The notes under the pieces: model-generated
Told to the model about the DNA's origin: nothing
The model's input: the letters and a program-made list of their open reading frames with translations, nothing else
Databases searched by the model: none
Shown here: piece after piece, positions 8,717 to 17,214 of the stretch
How the letters are laid out: every line of letters starts with the position of its first letter
Numbering within the stretch: the stretch's first letter is position 1
Made by a program: the position numbers and the translations under genes
Assembly: GCF_003443875.1 (NCBI RefSeq)
Contig: NZ_CP027482.1
Location: 3,038,001-3,102,000 of the forward strand
Length of the DNA stretch: 64,000 bases
DNA from: Aeromicrobium sp. A1-2
Lineage (GTDB): Bacteria; Actinomycetota; Actinomycetes; Propionibacteriales; Nocardioidaceae
Direction: 5' to 3'

Positions 8717-10071
8717 TCGCCGTCGTCGATCAGCTCCGGGCCGCCGCCGCGGGCTCGGTCACCGAGGATCCAGCCGCGATGGAGGCCTACCGCTACGACC
8801 AGTGCGGGTTCGCTGATGCGGGTCGCCCGCTCGCGGTCGTGCACGCTACGTCGGTCGACGATGTCGTGGCCACGCTCAAGATCGCCGATGCGACGGCCAC
8901 GCCCGTGGTCACCCGAGGCACCGGCACCGGGCTCGCCGGCGCGGCCAACGCGATCGACGGATGCATCGTCCTCAGCACCGCCCGACTGGACTCGATCCTC
9001 GACATCGACCCGGTGGCCCGCACCGCGCGTGTGCAGCCCGGCGTCATCAACGGCGATCTCGATCGGGCTGCCGCCGCACACGGGCTCTGGTACGCGCCGG
9101 ACCCCGGCAGTCGGGACATCAGCTCGATCGGCGGAAACATGGCCACCAACGCCGGCGGCATGTGCTGTGCGAAGTACGGCGTCACGGCCGACCACGCATT
9201 GCAGCTGACGGCGGTGCTGGCCGGCGGCGAGATCATCCGGACCGGGTCGGCGACGAGGAAGGACGTGGCCGGACTCGACCTCACCCGGCTGTTGGTCGGT
9301 TCGGAGGGCACGCTCGCGGTCATCGTCGAGGCGACGGTTCGACTGCGACCCCGCCCGGCGCACACCGCCACGGTGGCGGCGACGTTCCCCACCGCGCGCG
9401 CAGCGATCGCCGCAGTGCTGGCGGTCGGCGACCTCGCTGACCCCTCGGCGGTCGAGGTCATGGACCGTACGACCGTCGCCGCGATCAACGCCATGACGCA
9501 GATGGGTCTGGACGAGTCCGCCGGTGCGGTCATGCTGATCCAATGCGACGGTCCGGGCGCGGCGGCCGAGGCCAGCGCCTGCGCCGCCCTGGCCACCGAG
9601 CACGGGGCGACCGAGGTGTTCCACACCGACGATCCCGATGAGGGCGAGGCCCTGATGCAGGCCAGGCGCGTGGCCTACACCGCGCTCGAGCGGCTGGGCA
9701 CTCCGCTGCTCGACGACGTGTGTGTGGCGGTGCACCGACTGCCCGATCTGCTGGACGCCATCGAGCAGATCGCCGAGCAGTTCCAGGTCACGATCGGCAC
9801 GTTCGGCCACGCCGCCGACGGAAACCTGCACCCCACGATCGTGTTCGACCCGGCAGACGCCGATGCCGCCGCCCGGGCGCGGTCAGCGTTCGACGCGATC
9901 GTACGGGCGACCCTCGCGCTGGACGGCACCCTCAGCGGCGAGCACGGCATCGGCGTCCTCAAGGCGCCATACCTGTCGTCGCAGTTCGGCGAGGTCGAGC
10001 GCGCGCTCATGAGCCGCATCAAGGCGGCGTTCGACCCGAACGGCGTGCTCAATCCCGGCAAGGCCTACTAG
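8713..10071 (+). CDS. FAD-linked 2-hydroxyacid oxidase/dehydrogenase (GlcD/D-LDH type)
   Basis: A 452-residue flavoprotein of the GlcD/D-lactate dehydrogenase group that oxidises a 2-hydroxy acid to the 2-keto acid. The N-terminal FAD_binding_4 domain (about 30-210) shows RGTGTGLAGAAN and SIGGNMATNAGG. The C-terminal oxidase domain has the metal/substrate motif GHAADGNLHP (about 360) and LSGEHGIGVLK (about 410). No Fe-S partner genes (glcE/glcF) follow, so it acts alone or with a distant electron acceptor. Its start overlaps the GntR stop (ATGA), indicating co-translation and regulation by that protein. Confidence 0.9.
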   Translation: MIAVVDQLRAAAAGSVTEDPAAMEAYRYDQCGFADAGRPLAVVHATSVDDVVATLKIADATATPVVTRGTGTGLAGAANAIDGCIVLSTARLDSILDIDPVARTARVQPGVINGDLDRAAAAHGLWYAPDPGSRDISSIGGNMATNAGGMCCAKYGVTADHALQLTAVLAGGEIIRTGSATRKDVAGLDLTRLLVGSEGTLAVIVEATVRLRPRPAHTATVAATFPTARAAIAAVLAVGDLADPSAVEVMDRTTVAAINAMTQMGLDESAGAVMLIQCDGPGAAAEASACAALATEHGATEVFHTDDPDEGEALMQARRVAYTALERLGTPLLDDVCVAVHRLPDLLDAIEQIAEQFQVTIGTFGHAADGNLHPTIVFDPADADAAARARSAFDAIVRATLALDGTLSGEHGIGVLKAPYLSSQFGEVERALMSRIKAAFDPNGVLNPGKAY

Positions 10072-10099
10072 CGTCCAGGCCACCTGCCCTGCGACGCGG

Positions 10100-10477
10100 C
10101 TAGGCGATCCAGTCGGGCACGACAGGCTCGCTGCCATCGGCGCGTGATGCCCGACCGCCCGGGAGTGCGGCGACAACAGCGGTGAATCCCCGTTCACCAT
10201 CCGCATTGACCTGGCGCTGGACCCCGGCGGGAACGACGATCGTGTCGCCGACCTGCACGTGGTGCTGTGCGGTGTCGACCTGGATGCGAGCGGCTCCGTC
10301 AACCACGTTCCAGACCTGCGCAACATCGAACGCATGCGGTGGTCCGGATGCGCCGGGATCCATCGCGACCCGCCAGACGGCGACGTCGGCTCCTCCCTGG
10401 GTGGGCGACGCATATGTGGTCATGACGGCATTGGGCGTAGCAGTTCGGCGGCTCTCGGCGTGTCGGATCACAGTCAC
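10100..10477 (-). CDS. Small cupin-domain protein
   Basis: A 125-residue single-domain cupin. The beta-barrel motifs read GPPHAFDVAQVWNVVDG and PAGVQRQVNAD; the metal-binding histidines are partly replaced, so catalysis is uncertain. Homologous small cupins act as sensors, isomerases or dioxygenases; no specific function is assigned. The GTG start at 10475-10477 has AGGAG upstream. It is divergent from a MarR gene; the gap carries repeated GTTGTC operator half-sites, so it is the probable MarR target. Confidence 0.78.
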   Translation of the reverse strand: MTVIRHAESRRTATPNAVMTTYASPTQGGADVAVWRVAMDPGASGPPHAFDVAQVWNVVDGAARIQVDTAQHHVQVGDTIVVPAGVQRQVNADGERGFTAVVAALPGGRASRADGSEPVVPDWIA

Positions 10478-10498
10478 GGCAGCACATCTCCTAAGTTA

Positions 10499-10546
10499 GA
10501 CAACATGGTTGTCCATATAGTGAACCTGGTTGTCTATGTTGTCAAC
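10499..10546. promoter_or_regulatory. MarR operator array (GTTGTC half-sites)
   Basis: GACAAC-ATG-GTTGTC (10499-10513) is a perfect inverted repeat. Further GTTGTC copies start at 10529 and 10538, 21 and 30 bp from the one at 10508, i.e. about two and three helical turns. TATAGT (10516-10521) between them is a plausible -10 for the MarR gene. The array covers the whole cupin/MarR gap. Confidence 0.6.
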
Positions 10547-11006
10547 TGACCGCCCGGGCTACCAGCTGCCCCTGCTGCTTCTCGAGGGCTTTCGCATCAT
10601 CATCGAAGACCTGCACGCCGAGCTCGACCGACGCGGTCACCCCGGCCTGCGTCCGGCCCACGGGTTCGCCCTCCAGGCTGTCGGCACGGAGGGCGCGACC
10701 ACCGTCGACATGAGCCGCCGCCTCGGGATGACGAAGCAGGCCGCCGCCAAGCACATCGACGCGCTCGAGCGGCGGGGCTACGTCGAACGAACGGCTCATC
10801 CGACCGACGCGCGGAGCAAGCTGGTCCAACTCACGGCGCAAGGTGTCGACTGCCTCGACACTTCTGCACGCATCTTCGAGGAGCTGCGGACCGGCTGGGA
10901 GCGCGACCTCGGCCGTCCACAGCTCGACCAGCTCTTCGACGCCCTGGGAGTGCTCACCCACGGCAAGCCCCCACGCATGGACATGCCCGGATGGTTCGGG
11001 TCCTGA
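10536..11006 (+). CDS. MarR-family transcriptional regulator
   Basis: A regulator of about 156 residues with the MarR winged HTH (TTVDMSRRLGMTKQAAAKHI at about 55-74, wing YVERTAHPTDARSKLVQLT) between dimerisation helices. ATG 10536 is chosen; a TTG at 10530 in the same frame lies 8 nt after a TATAGT -10 and is an alternative leaderless start. It probably represses itself and the divergent cupin gene through the GTTGTC sites. Inducer unknown, likely a small phenolic or similar compound by family habit. Confidence 0.87.
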   Translation: MLSTDRPGYQLPLLLLEGFRIIIEDLHAELDRRGHPGLRPAHGFALQAVGTEGATTVDMSRRLGMTKQAAAKHIDALERRGYVERTAHPTDARSKLVQLTAQGVDCLDTSARIFEELRTGWERDLGRPQLDQLFDALGVLTHGKPPRMDMPGWFGS

Positions 11007-11062
11007 ACTGTGCCGCACCCGCAATCAGGTGAGTGGGCCGAAGGCTAGCTGGAAGTAGGAGC

Positions 11063-11761
11063 TCAGGACTGATCCGGATCGGTCGAGCAGCACGGATCGT
11101 CACTGTCGCCGCAGCCATGTTCGCCCGAGAGGGTGCCCGCGCTGGGCGCACAGCATCCCTCACCACGCCATGCCTCGATGCCTTCACGGACAGCAACGGC
11201 CGCGATGACCAGCCCGGCGATGGGGTCGGCCCACGACCAGCCGAGGGTCGCGTTCAGCACCAGCCCCACCAGCAGGACTGCCGACAGGTAGGTGCACAGC
11301 AGCGTCTGGGTCCCGTCGGCGTAGACCGCGTTGGAGCCCAGCGCCCGTCCCGTACGGCGCTGCGCGAAGGAGATGAACGGCATGATGATCAACGAAGCGA
11401 TCGCCAGCCCGATCCCGACCCTTGACGGCTCCGCATCCGTGCCCCAGACCAGACCACGGAGCGACTCGAAGCCGACATACGCAGCGAGGGCGAAGAAGGA
11501 GTAAGCCAGGAGCCGGAGTGCTTGTTGCTCGCGTTGCTCGGGGATCTTGTGGGAGAACTGCCACAAGATGATCAGACCGCTGGACACCTCGACGAAGGAG
11601 TCAAGACCGAACCCCACGAGCGCAATCGAGCCAGCAGCGACACCGGCGGTGATCGCGATGATGCCCTCGATGATGTTGTAGGTGACCGAGACGCTGGCCA
11701 GCAGCTTGGCCCGTCGCCCCAGAGCCCCTCTGTCGGAGGCCGCGGTCGTCGAGTCAGTCAT
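11063..11761 (-). CDS. Cation diffusion facilitator (CDF) family metal transporter
   Basis: A 232-residue CDF-like transporter with about six membrane helices (residues 18-195). The helix 2 metal-site motif appears as GFGLDSFVEVSSG (about 51-63), and helix 5 carries TYLSAVLLVGLVLN. There is no long cytoplasmic domain; instead a short tail rich in Cys, Asp and His (EGCCAPSAG, HGCGDSDDPCCS) could bind soft metals. It overlaps the upstream ArsR-type gene by 8 bp, forming a two-gene metal-resistance operon. The CmtR-like sensor suggests Cd or Pb, possibly Zn. Confidence 0.85.
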   Translation of the reverse strand: MTDSTTAASDRGALGRRAKLLASVSVTYNIIEGIIAITAGVAAGSIALVGFGLDSFVEVSSGLIILWQFSHKIPEQREQQALRLLAYSFFALAAYVGFESLRGLVWGTDAEPSRVGIGLAIASLIIMPFISFAQRRTGRALGSNAVYADGTQTLLCTYLSAVLLVGLVLNATLGWSWADPIAGLVIAAVAVREGIEAWRGEGCCAPSAGTLSGEHGCGDSDDPCCSTDPDQS

Positions 11762-12122
11762 GCGCGCGCACCCCGTGTTTGGGGCACAGCGTGACGGCGT
11801 AGCCGGTGAGCAGCAGCAGGTTCTCGGCAGCGGTCAGCAGGTCTGCGATTGCCACGGGATGGGTGACGCTGAAAACCGATGCCCGTCCTTCCGGCCGGGA
11901 GGTGACCAGCCCGCAGTCCTTCAAGCACGCCAAGTGCTTCGACACGGTCGACTGGGCCAGCCCGAGGTGCTCGGTCAGCTCGACCACGCGGTGCTCCCCC
12001 CGGAGGAGATGCTGCAGGATCACGAGTCGCGACTGGTCGCTGAAGCCGTGGAACAGGCACGAAGCCGCGGTCAGCGCCGCCTCGTCTCCACCCAGTTCGA
12101 TATTTGCCGATATCATCGTCAT
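11754..12122 (-). CDS. ArsR-family metal sensor, CmtR-like
   Basis: A 122-residue SmtB/ArsR repressor. The recognition helix region reads QSTVSKHLACLKDCGLV; its CLKDC pair matches the Cys-x3-Cys site of mycobacterial CmtR (SCLRGCGLV), and a third cysteine in the C-terminal TLCPKHG matches the third CmtR ligand. It therefore probably senses Cd(II)/Pb(II) and releases DNA on binding. It is co-transcribed with the CDF exporter (8-bp overlap). The ATG at 12120-12122 lies 6 nt after a TAGCAT -10 element, so the mRNA is predicted leaderless, and the operator overlaps the start codon. Confidence 0.88.
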   Translation of the reverse strand: MTMISANIELGGDEAALTAASCLFHGFSDQSRLVILQHLLRGEHRVVELTEHLGLAQSTVSKHLACLKDCGLVTSRPEGRASVFSVTHPVAIADLLTAAENLLLLTGYAVTLCPKHGVRAHD

Positions 12123-12134
12123 AAGACGATGCTA
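12114..12134. promoter_or_regulatory. CmtR-like operator overlapping -10 and start codon
   Basis: CATCGTC-ATAA-GACGATG (12114-12131) is a perfect 7-bp inverted repeat that spans the ArsR start codon and runs into its -10 hexamer TAGCAT (minus strand, 12129-12134). Repressor binding would exclude RNA polymerase, the usual ArsR mode. Confidence 0.6.
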
Positions 12135-12187
12135 ACAAACCTTTGGTCCGGAGGCCGATCGAGAGCGGTTCGAGCAGGAACGAGACA

Positions 12188-12223
12188 AGCCCGCCATCCC
12201 GGTTTGCACGGGGATGACGGGCT
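12188..12223 (-). terminator. Terminator after tRNA-Arg
   Basis: Arms AGCCCGCCATCCC (12188-12200) and GGGATGACGGGCT (12211-12223) pair along 13 positions with one G-U-type mismatch around a 10-nt loop. The hairpin begins 7 nt past the tRNA 3' end, and a T-rich stretch follows in the minus direction. Confidence 0.7.
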
Positions 12224-12230
12224 CGTGTTG

Positions 12231-12303
12231 CGCGCCCGAAGGGATTCGAACCCCTAACCTTCTGATCCGTAGTCAGATGCTCTATCCGTTGAGCTACGGG
12301 CGC
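12231..12303 (-). tRNA. tRNA-Arg (anticodon ACG)
   Basis: A 73-nt cloverleaf. Acceptor arms GCGCCCG and CGGGCGC pair fully with discriminator G; the anticodon arm TCTGA-CTACGGA-TCAGA gives anticodon ACG; the T-arm contains GGTTCGAATCC. CCA is not encoded. It reads arginine CGU/CGC/CGA after A-to-I editing. Divergent from pckG. Confidence 0.97.
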
Positions 12304-12379
12304 ACGCCCCGAAGGGCCTCGCTGATCCTATCGTGACGATGCGCCCAACGAAAATCCGGCCTTGGCGACCTGTCATACG

Positions 12380-12395
12380 TGTGACCATGTTCACC
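12380..12395. promoter_or_regulatory. CRP/GlxR-like site upstream of pckG
   Basis: TGTGA-CCATGT-TCACC matches the CRP-family consensus TGTGA-N6-TCACA at nine of ten fixed positions. It lies 162 bp upstream of the pckG start and about 35 bp upstream of a TAAAGT -10-like hexamer (12429-12434). Carbon-source control of gluconeogenesis by a cAMP-CRP protein is the natural reading. Confidence 0.5.
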
Positions 12396-12440
12396 CGTTC
12401 TGACGTGCAGATATGCGGCCAATCCGCGTAAAGTCGGCAA

Positions 12441-12531
12441 AATCGCCATCGCCCGACGGTGGCGATTCATCACACATCAGCTACCCGGGGCGATCGCGCC
12501 TCGGGAGTGCGGATCAATGCGCTTGATTCGC
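12441..12531 (+). promoter_or_regulatory. Two hairpins in the pckG 5' leader
   Basis: Hairpin 1 (12441-12467) has arms AATCGCCATCG and CGGTGGCGATT around CCCGA. Hairpin 2 (12509-12531) has arms GCGGATCAA and TTGATTCGC around TGCGC and ends 26 nt before the start codon, just upstream of the ribosome site. No known riboswitch is recognised; they may stabilise the mRNA or tune translation. Confidence 0.35.
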
Positions 12532-12557
12532 GATGCGCGAGAAGGAAAAGCTCACCT

Positions 12558-14378
12558 ATGCCTGCAGACACCATCACCACCAGCTACCGCACCTCCCACG
12601 CCAAGCTCCAGGCCTGGGTGGATGAGGTTGCCGAACTCACCAAGCCGGACGACATCTACTGGTGCGAAGGAACCCCCGAAGAGTGGGTCCGCATCACCGA
12701 CTCGCTGGTCGCCAGCGGCACCTTCGTGCGTCTCGACGAGAGCAAGAAGCCGAACTCCTTCTGGTGCGCATCCGACCCGACCGATGTCGCCCGGGTCGAG
12801 GACCGCACCTACATCTGCAGTGTTGACGAGGCCGACTGCGGCCCGACCAACAACTGGATGGAACCGGCCGACATGAAGGCCATCATGAAGGGCCTCTACG
12901 ACGGCTGCATGCGTGGCCGCACGATGTACGTCATCCCGTTCGTCATGGGCCCGCTCGAGGCCAACAGCCCGATGTTCGGTGTCGAGATCACCGACTCCCC
13001 GTACGTCGTCAGCTCGATGACCGTCATGGCCCGCATCGGCCGCACGGTCCTGGACAAGATCGAGGCGGAGACCGCCGACTACGTCCCCGCCCTGCACTCG
13101 ATCGGCTCGCCGCTCGACGCCGGCCAGGACGACGTCCCGTGGCCCTGCAACGACACCAAGTACATCGTCCAGTTCCCCGAGGAGCGGATGATCTGGTCGT
13201 TCGGCTCGGGCTACGGCGGCAACGCGCTGCTGGGCAAGAAGTGCTACTCCCTGCGCATCGCCTCGGTCATGGGCCGCGACGAGGGCTGGATGGCAGAGCA
13301 CATGCTGATCCTCAAGCTCACCAACCCCGAAGGTGTCGTCAAGTACGTCGCCGCGGCGTTCCCGAGCGCGTGTGGCAAGACCAACCTCGCGATGGTCGAC
13401 CCGACGATCCCGGGCTGGAAGGCCGAGACGATCGGCGACGACATCGCCTGGATCCGGGTCGGGGCCGACGGACGTCTCTACGCCGTCACCCCCGAGTTCG
13501 GCCTGTTCGGCGTCGCGCCGGGCACCGGCTGGGCGACCAACGCCAACGCCATGCGCACGATCGCCAAGGGCAACTCGGTCTTCACCAACGTCGCCCTGAC
13601 CGATGATGGCGACGTCTGGTGGGAAGGCATGACCGAGGACGCTCCGGCGCACCTGACGGACTGGAAGGGCAACGACTGGACGCCCGACAGCGATGTCGTG
13701 TCGAGCCACCCGAACAGCCGCTTCTGCACCCCGATCAAGCAGTGCCCGGTCATCGCGCCGGAGTACGACGACCCGAACGGCGTCCCGCTCGACGCGATCC
13801 TGTTCGGTGGCCGCCGCAAGACCACGATCCCCCCGGTGACCGAGGCGCGCGACTGGAACCACGGCACGTTCATGGGCGCGACGCTGTCGTCGGAGACGAC
13901 CGCCGCTGCGACCGGTGAGGTCGGCGTCGTCCGTCGCGATCCGATGGCGATGCTGCCGTTCATCGGCTACGACGCCGGTGACTACTTCAGCCACTGGATC
14001 AACATGGCCAAGAACAACGACGAGTCGAAGTTTCCGAAGATCTTCTACGTCAACTGGTTCCGTCGTGACGAGGACGGCGGGTTCCTGTGGCCCGGCTTCG
14101 CCGAGAACAGCCGCATCCTCAAGTACGTCCTCGATCGCGTCGAGGGCAACGTCGAGGCCAACGAGACGCCGATCGGTCTCGTGCCGGCCCCGGGCGCCAT
14201 CGACACCGACGGCCTGAACGTCAGCGAGGAGCAGCTGGCTGCGGCCCTGCGCGTCGACACGGACGAGTGGAAGGCCGAGATCCCGCAGATCAACGAGTGG
14301 TTCGAGAAGTTCGGCGACAAGCTGCCGACCGTGCTCTGGACCGAGCTCGACGGTCTCAAGGCCCGCCTCGGCGAGTAG
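12558..14378 (+). CDS. pckG: Phosphoenolpyruvate carboxykinase (GTP)
   Basis: GTP-dependent PEPCK converts oxaloacetate and GTP to PEP, CO2 and GDP, the first step of gluconeogenesis in actinobacteria. The protein (606 aa, normal family length) contains the P-loop with the active-site cysteine, [13 protein letters not shown] (about 272-284), the metal-site region [12 protein letters not shown], and the guanine-binding segment around [12 protein letters not shown] 12558 ([11 protein letters not shown]) with a GAAGGAAAAG ribosome site is preferred; the frame is open further upstream to 12459. A 254-bp leader holds a CRP-like site and two hairpins. It is convergent with ppc, the anaplerotic counterpart, across a long hairpin. 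Confidence 0.98.
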   Translation: MPADTITTSYRTSHAKLQAWVDEVAELTKPDDIYWCEGTPEEWVRITDSLVASGTFVRLDESKKPNSFWCASDPTDVARVEDRTYICSVDEADCGPTNNWMEPADMKAIMKGLYDGCMRGRTMYVIPFVMGPLEANSPMFGVEITDSPYVVSSMTVMARIGRTVLDKIEAETADYVPALHSIGSPLDAGQDDVPWPCNDTKYIVQFPEERMIWSFGSGYGGNALLGKKCYSLRIASVMGRDEGWMAEHMLILKLTNPEGVVKYVAAAFPSACGKTNLAMVDPTIPGWKAETIGDDIAWIRVGADGRLYAVTPEFGLFGVAPGTGWATNANAMRTIAKGNSVFTNVALTDDGDVWWEGMTEDAPAHLTDWKGNDWTPDSDVVSSHPNSRFCTPIKQCPVIAPEYDDPNGVPLDAILFGGRRKTTIPPVTEARDWNHGTFMGATLSSETTAAATGEVGVVRRDPMAMLPFIGYDAGDYFSHWINMAKNNDESKFPKIFYVNWFRRDEDGGFLWPGFAENSRILKYVLDRVEGNVEANETPIGLVPAPGAIDTDGLNVSEEQLAAALRVDTDEWKAEIPQINEWFEKFGDKLPTVLWTELDGLKARLGE

Positions 14379-14401
14379 TCACGGGCAACACCCGCCGGCC
14401 C

Positions 14402-14464
14402 CAAGATGTGGGCACTTTCCGGCCATTTCCATTGTGGAATGTCCCGGGAAGTGCCCACATCTTG
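14402..14464. terminator. 63-bp hairpin between convergent pckG and ppc
   Basis: Perfect 16-bp arms at 14402-14417 and 14449-14464 (CAAGATGTGGGCACTT and its complement) enclose further pairing (TTCCA-TTG-TGGAA and CCGG/CCGG). It starts 23 bp after the pckG stop and ends 8 bp before the ppc stop. There is no T-run; a bidirectional terminator or mRNA-end stabiliser is likely. Confidence 0.7.
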
Positions 14465-14472
14465 CGGTTTGG

Positions 14473-17214
14473 TCAGCCGGTGTTGCGGAGGCCGGCCGAG
14501 ATGCCGTTGATGGTCAGGAGCAGAGCCCGCTGCAGGTCCTCGTCGGGCTCCTCGCCGTCGGGCACGGCTCGCACCGACCGCAGGAGGGAGACCTGGAGCG
14601 CGTGCAGAGGCGCGAGGTAGAGGTCGCGCAGCTCGAGGGTGTGCTGCAGCACCGGCGCCGCCTCCAGCAGTGTCGCGTCACCTGTCACCCGCAGCACCTG
14701 CTCGACCGCGAGCTCGTGCTCGCGCTTGATCGTGTCGAACACACCGCGGGCACCGTCCGGCACGAGCGCCTGGACGTACTCCGCGGCGATGTCGAGGTCG
14801 GTCTTGGCGAGCGTCATCTGCACGTTGGAGATGAACGTGCGGAAGAAGGCCCACGACCCGTACATCTCCTGCAGCGTCTCACCACGGCCGTCGTCGAACG
14901 CCGCCGCCAGCCCTGACCCGACTCCGAACCAGCCGGGCAGGATGATGCGCGACTGCGTCCAGCCGAAGACCCAGGGAATCGCCCGCAGGTCGTCGAGGCC
15001 ACCCTCACCGCCGGGACGCTTGGCCGGGCGCGAGCCGATGTTCATCTTGCCGAGCTCGTCGACCGGTGTCGCAGCGACGAAGAACCGTACGAGGTCGGGG
15101 TCGCCCACGAGCGCCCGATAGGCCAGCTTGCCCTGTTCGGCAACGAGGTCCATCGTGCCGTTCCAGCCGTCGAGCAGCTCGGCCGGCAGCAGCGACTTGC
15201 GGTGCAGCACCGACGCCTCGAGAACCGCGGCGAGCGCCGCCTCGAGGTTTTGCCGACCCAGGCCCGGCAACGCGTACTTGTCGGAGATGACCTCGCCCTG
15301 CTCGGTGATCTTGATCTGTCCGTCGAGGCTCCCGTACGGCTGCGACATGATCGCCTCGGCCGTGGGTCCACCCCCGCGACCGGTCGATCCACCGCGTCCG
15401 TGGAACAACCGGAGTACCACGCCGTGCCGTGCCGCGACGTCGCGCAGGGCCCGTTGCGCCCGGTGCACCTGCCACTGCGAGGCGGCGATGCCGGCGTCCT
15501 TGGAGGAGTCGGAGTAGCCCAGCATGATCTCCTGCACGTCACCGCGCGCCGTCACGACGCGTCGGTAGGACGGGTCGCCGAGGAGTGCATCGAGCAGCGG
15601 GCCCGCAGCCTCCAGCTCGGCCACGGTCTCGAACAGCGGCGCGAACCCGATGCGGGCCTTGACCTCGTCGCCGGTGAAGTCGACGAGCCCGACCTCTCGA
15701 GCGAGGACGACGACCGCGAACAGGTCGTCCACGTCGTGGGTCATCGACACGATGTAGGTCTCGATGACTTCGGGACCGTACGAGTCGAGCGCCTCGCGGA
15801 TGACCTCGAGCAGCCCGAGAGAAGCCGCGGCGGCATCACCCAGCCCGCCGACACCGACGCCAGTCAGTGGTCGGACGGACGCCATCTCCTGCGACAGCAC
15901 CCGGATGCGTTCGGGACGCTCGAGGGCCGCGTAGTCGATCTCGCCGAGACGCGCATACAGCTGCGAGAGGGCGGCGTGATGCTTGGCGCTGTGCTCGCGC
16001 ACGTCCATCGTGGCGAGCCCCGCTCCGAAGGCCACGACCGTGCGGATGAGCCGCAGGATTCCGCCGTTGCCGGTGAGCTCGTCGTTGCCGGCCAACATCG
16101 CGTCGCGGACCAGCATGAGGTCGTTGACCATCTCGTCGAACGCAAGGTAGTCGCGGCCCGGCTCGTGGGGTGTGCCGTTGACCAGCCTGTCCCGGCTCCG
16201 CATGAGCCGCACGCGGACGAAGCTCAGCTTGAGCCGGTAGGGCTCGTCGGCGTTGAGGCGGCGGATCGTCTCCCACGTGATCGGCAGCGCGACGGCGTCC
16301 GCCTCGAGACTGCGGAGCAGGTCGTCGGTGGCCGTGACGATTCGCGTCGAGGCGGTCATCTCGGTGAGGATCTCGTCGACCATCCCGATCAGCTCGGAGA
16401 GGCCCGAGGTGTGCTGCAGATGCAGGATCTCCAGGGTCACGGCCGGCGTGACGTTGGGGTTGCCGTCGCGGTCACCGCCGGCCCACGTGCCGAACCGTAA
16501 CGGCCGAGCCGTGGCCGGGAGCGCCACGGCGATGCGGTCGAGCTGGCGATCAAGCTCGGCGAGCAGGCCCGGCACGACCTCGGAGGCGATCGATCGCAGG
16601 TAGTAGACGGCGGTCCGCGCCTCGTCGGACGGCTCCGGGCGAACGACCCGCAGCTCGTCGGTCTGCCACACCAGGTCGACCAGCTCGGCGAGCCGACGCT
16701 CGTCGGCCTGGGCCTCCGCCGCTGGCCGTCGGGGGTCTTCCATGACGCGGATGGTCTCGGCGACCTTGCGCAGCAGTCGAAGGACGCTGCGGCGGCTGGC
16801 CTCGGTGGGATGTGCCGTGAACACCGGCCGGTACTCCATCCGGCCGAGCACCTCGGTGAGCAGGTCGCGAGACAGGCTTCCGTCCGTCAGGGCCGAGTCG
16901 ATGCGTCCGATGGCCGCGGAGAGCGGTCCCTCGCCGTCGGCCGCGAGCTCCTGCCACCGGTGCAGCTGTTCGGTCGTGTTGACCAGCTGGAAGTACGCCG
17001 TGAAGGCGCGGGCCAGGACCACGGCCGTACCGGAGTCGATGCCGTCGAGGACTCGATGCAGCTCGACGTCGTCGGGCTGGCGGGCGAGGCCGCGCACCCG
17101 CTCGACGAGGGCCAGCAGGTCGGCGCCCTCGTGCCGGGTGAGCGCCTCACCCAGCAGGGCCGAGAGCTGGCGCACCGAGGCGCGCAAGGAGGTGTGCTCG
17201 ACGTCGGACGACAC
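14473..17214 (-). CDS. ppc: Phosphoenolpyruvate carboxylase
   Basis: PEPC makes oxaloacetate from PEP and bicarbonate, replenishing the TCA cycle. The protein shows VFTAHPTEASRRSV with the catalytic histidine, FGTWAGGDRDGNPNVTP, the essential-lysine and arginine region MLGYSDSSKDAGI, FHGRGGSTGRGGGPT, and the invariant C-terminus GLRNTG. The frame is open to 17637, but GTG 17212-17214 is preferred: it has a strong GGAGGAGG ribosome site, gives 913 aa (C. glutamicum PEPC is 919), and begins 9 residues before the conserved LRASVRQLSALLGE. GTG 17298 (941 aa) is the main alternative. It is convergent with pckG. Confidence 0.97.
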   Translation of the reverse strand: MSSDVEHTSLRASVRQLSALLGEALTRHEGADLLALVERVRGLARQPDDVELHRVLDGIDSGTAVVLARAFTAYFQLVNTTEQLHRWQELAADGEGPLSAAIGRIDSALTDGSLSRDLLTEVLGRMEYRPVFTAHPTEASRRSVLRLLRKVAETIRVMEDPRRPAAEAQADERRLAELVDLVWQTDELRVVRPEPSDEARTAVYYLRSIASEVVPGLLAELDRQLDRIAVALPATARPLRFGTWAGGDRDGNPNVTPAVTLEILHLQHTSGLSELIGMVDEILTEMTASTRIVTATDDLLRSLEADAVALPITWETIRRLNADEPYRLKLSFVRVRLMRSRDRLVNGTPHEPGRDYLAFDEMVNDLMLVRDAMLAGNDELTGNGGILRLIRTVVAFGAGLATMDVREHSAKHHAALSQLYARLGEIDYAALERPERIRVLSQEMASVRPLTGVGVGGLGDAAAASLGLLEVIREALDSYGPEVIETYIVSMTHDVDDLFAVVVLAREVGLVDFTGDEVKARIGFAPLFETVAELEAAGPLLDALLGDPSYRRVVTARGDVQEIMLGYSDSSKDAGIAASQWQVHRAQRALRDVAARHGVVLRLFHGRGGSTGRGGGPTAEAIMSQPYGSLDGQIKITEQGEVISDKYALPGLGRQNLEAALAAVLEASVLHRKSLLPAELLDGWNGTMDLVAEQGKLAYRALVGDPDLVRFFVAATPVDELGKMNIGSRPAKRPGGEGGLDDLRAIPWVFGWTQSRIILPGWFGVGSGLAAAFDDGRGETLQEMYGSWAFFRTFISNVQMTLAKTDLDIAAEYVQALVPDGARGVFDTIKREHELAVEQVLRVTGDATLLEAAPVLQHTLELRDLYLAPLHALQVSLLRSVRAVPDGEEPDEDLQRALLLTINGISAGLRNTG

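Noticed and set aside
12552..13994. 480-aa open frame antisense to pckG
   Set aside because: Shadow of pckG codon bias; no recognisable motif, while pckG has all catalytic segments.
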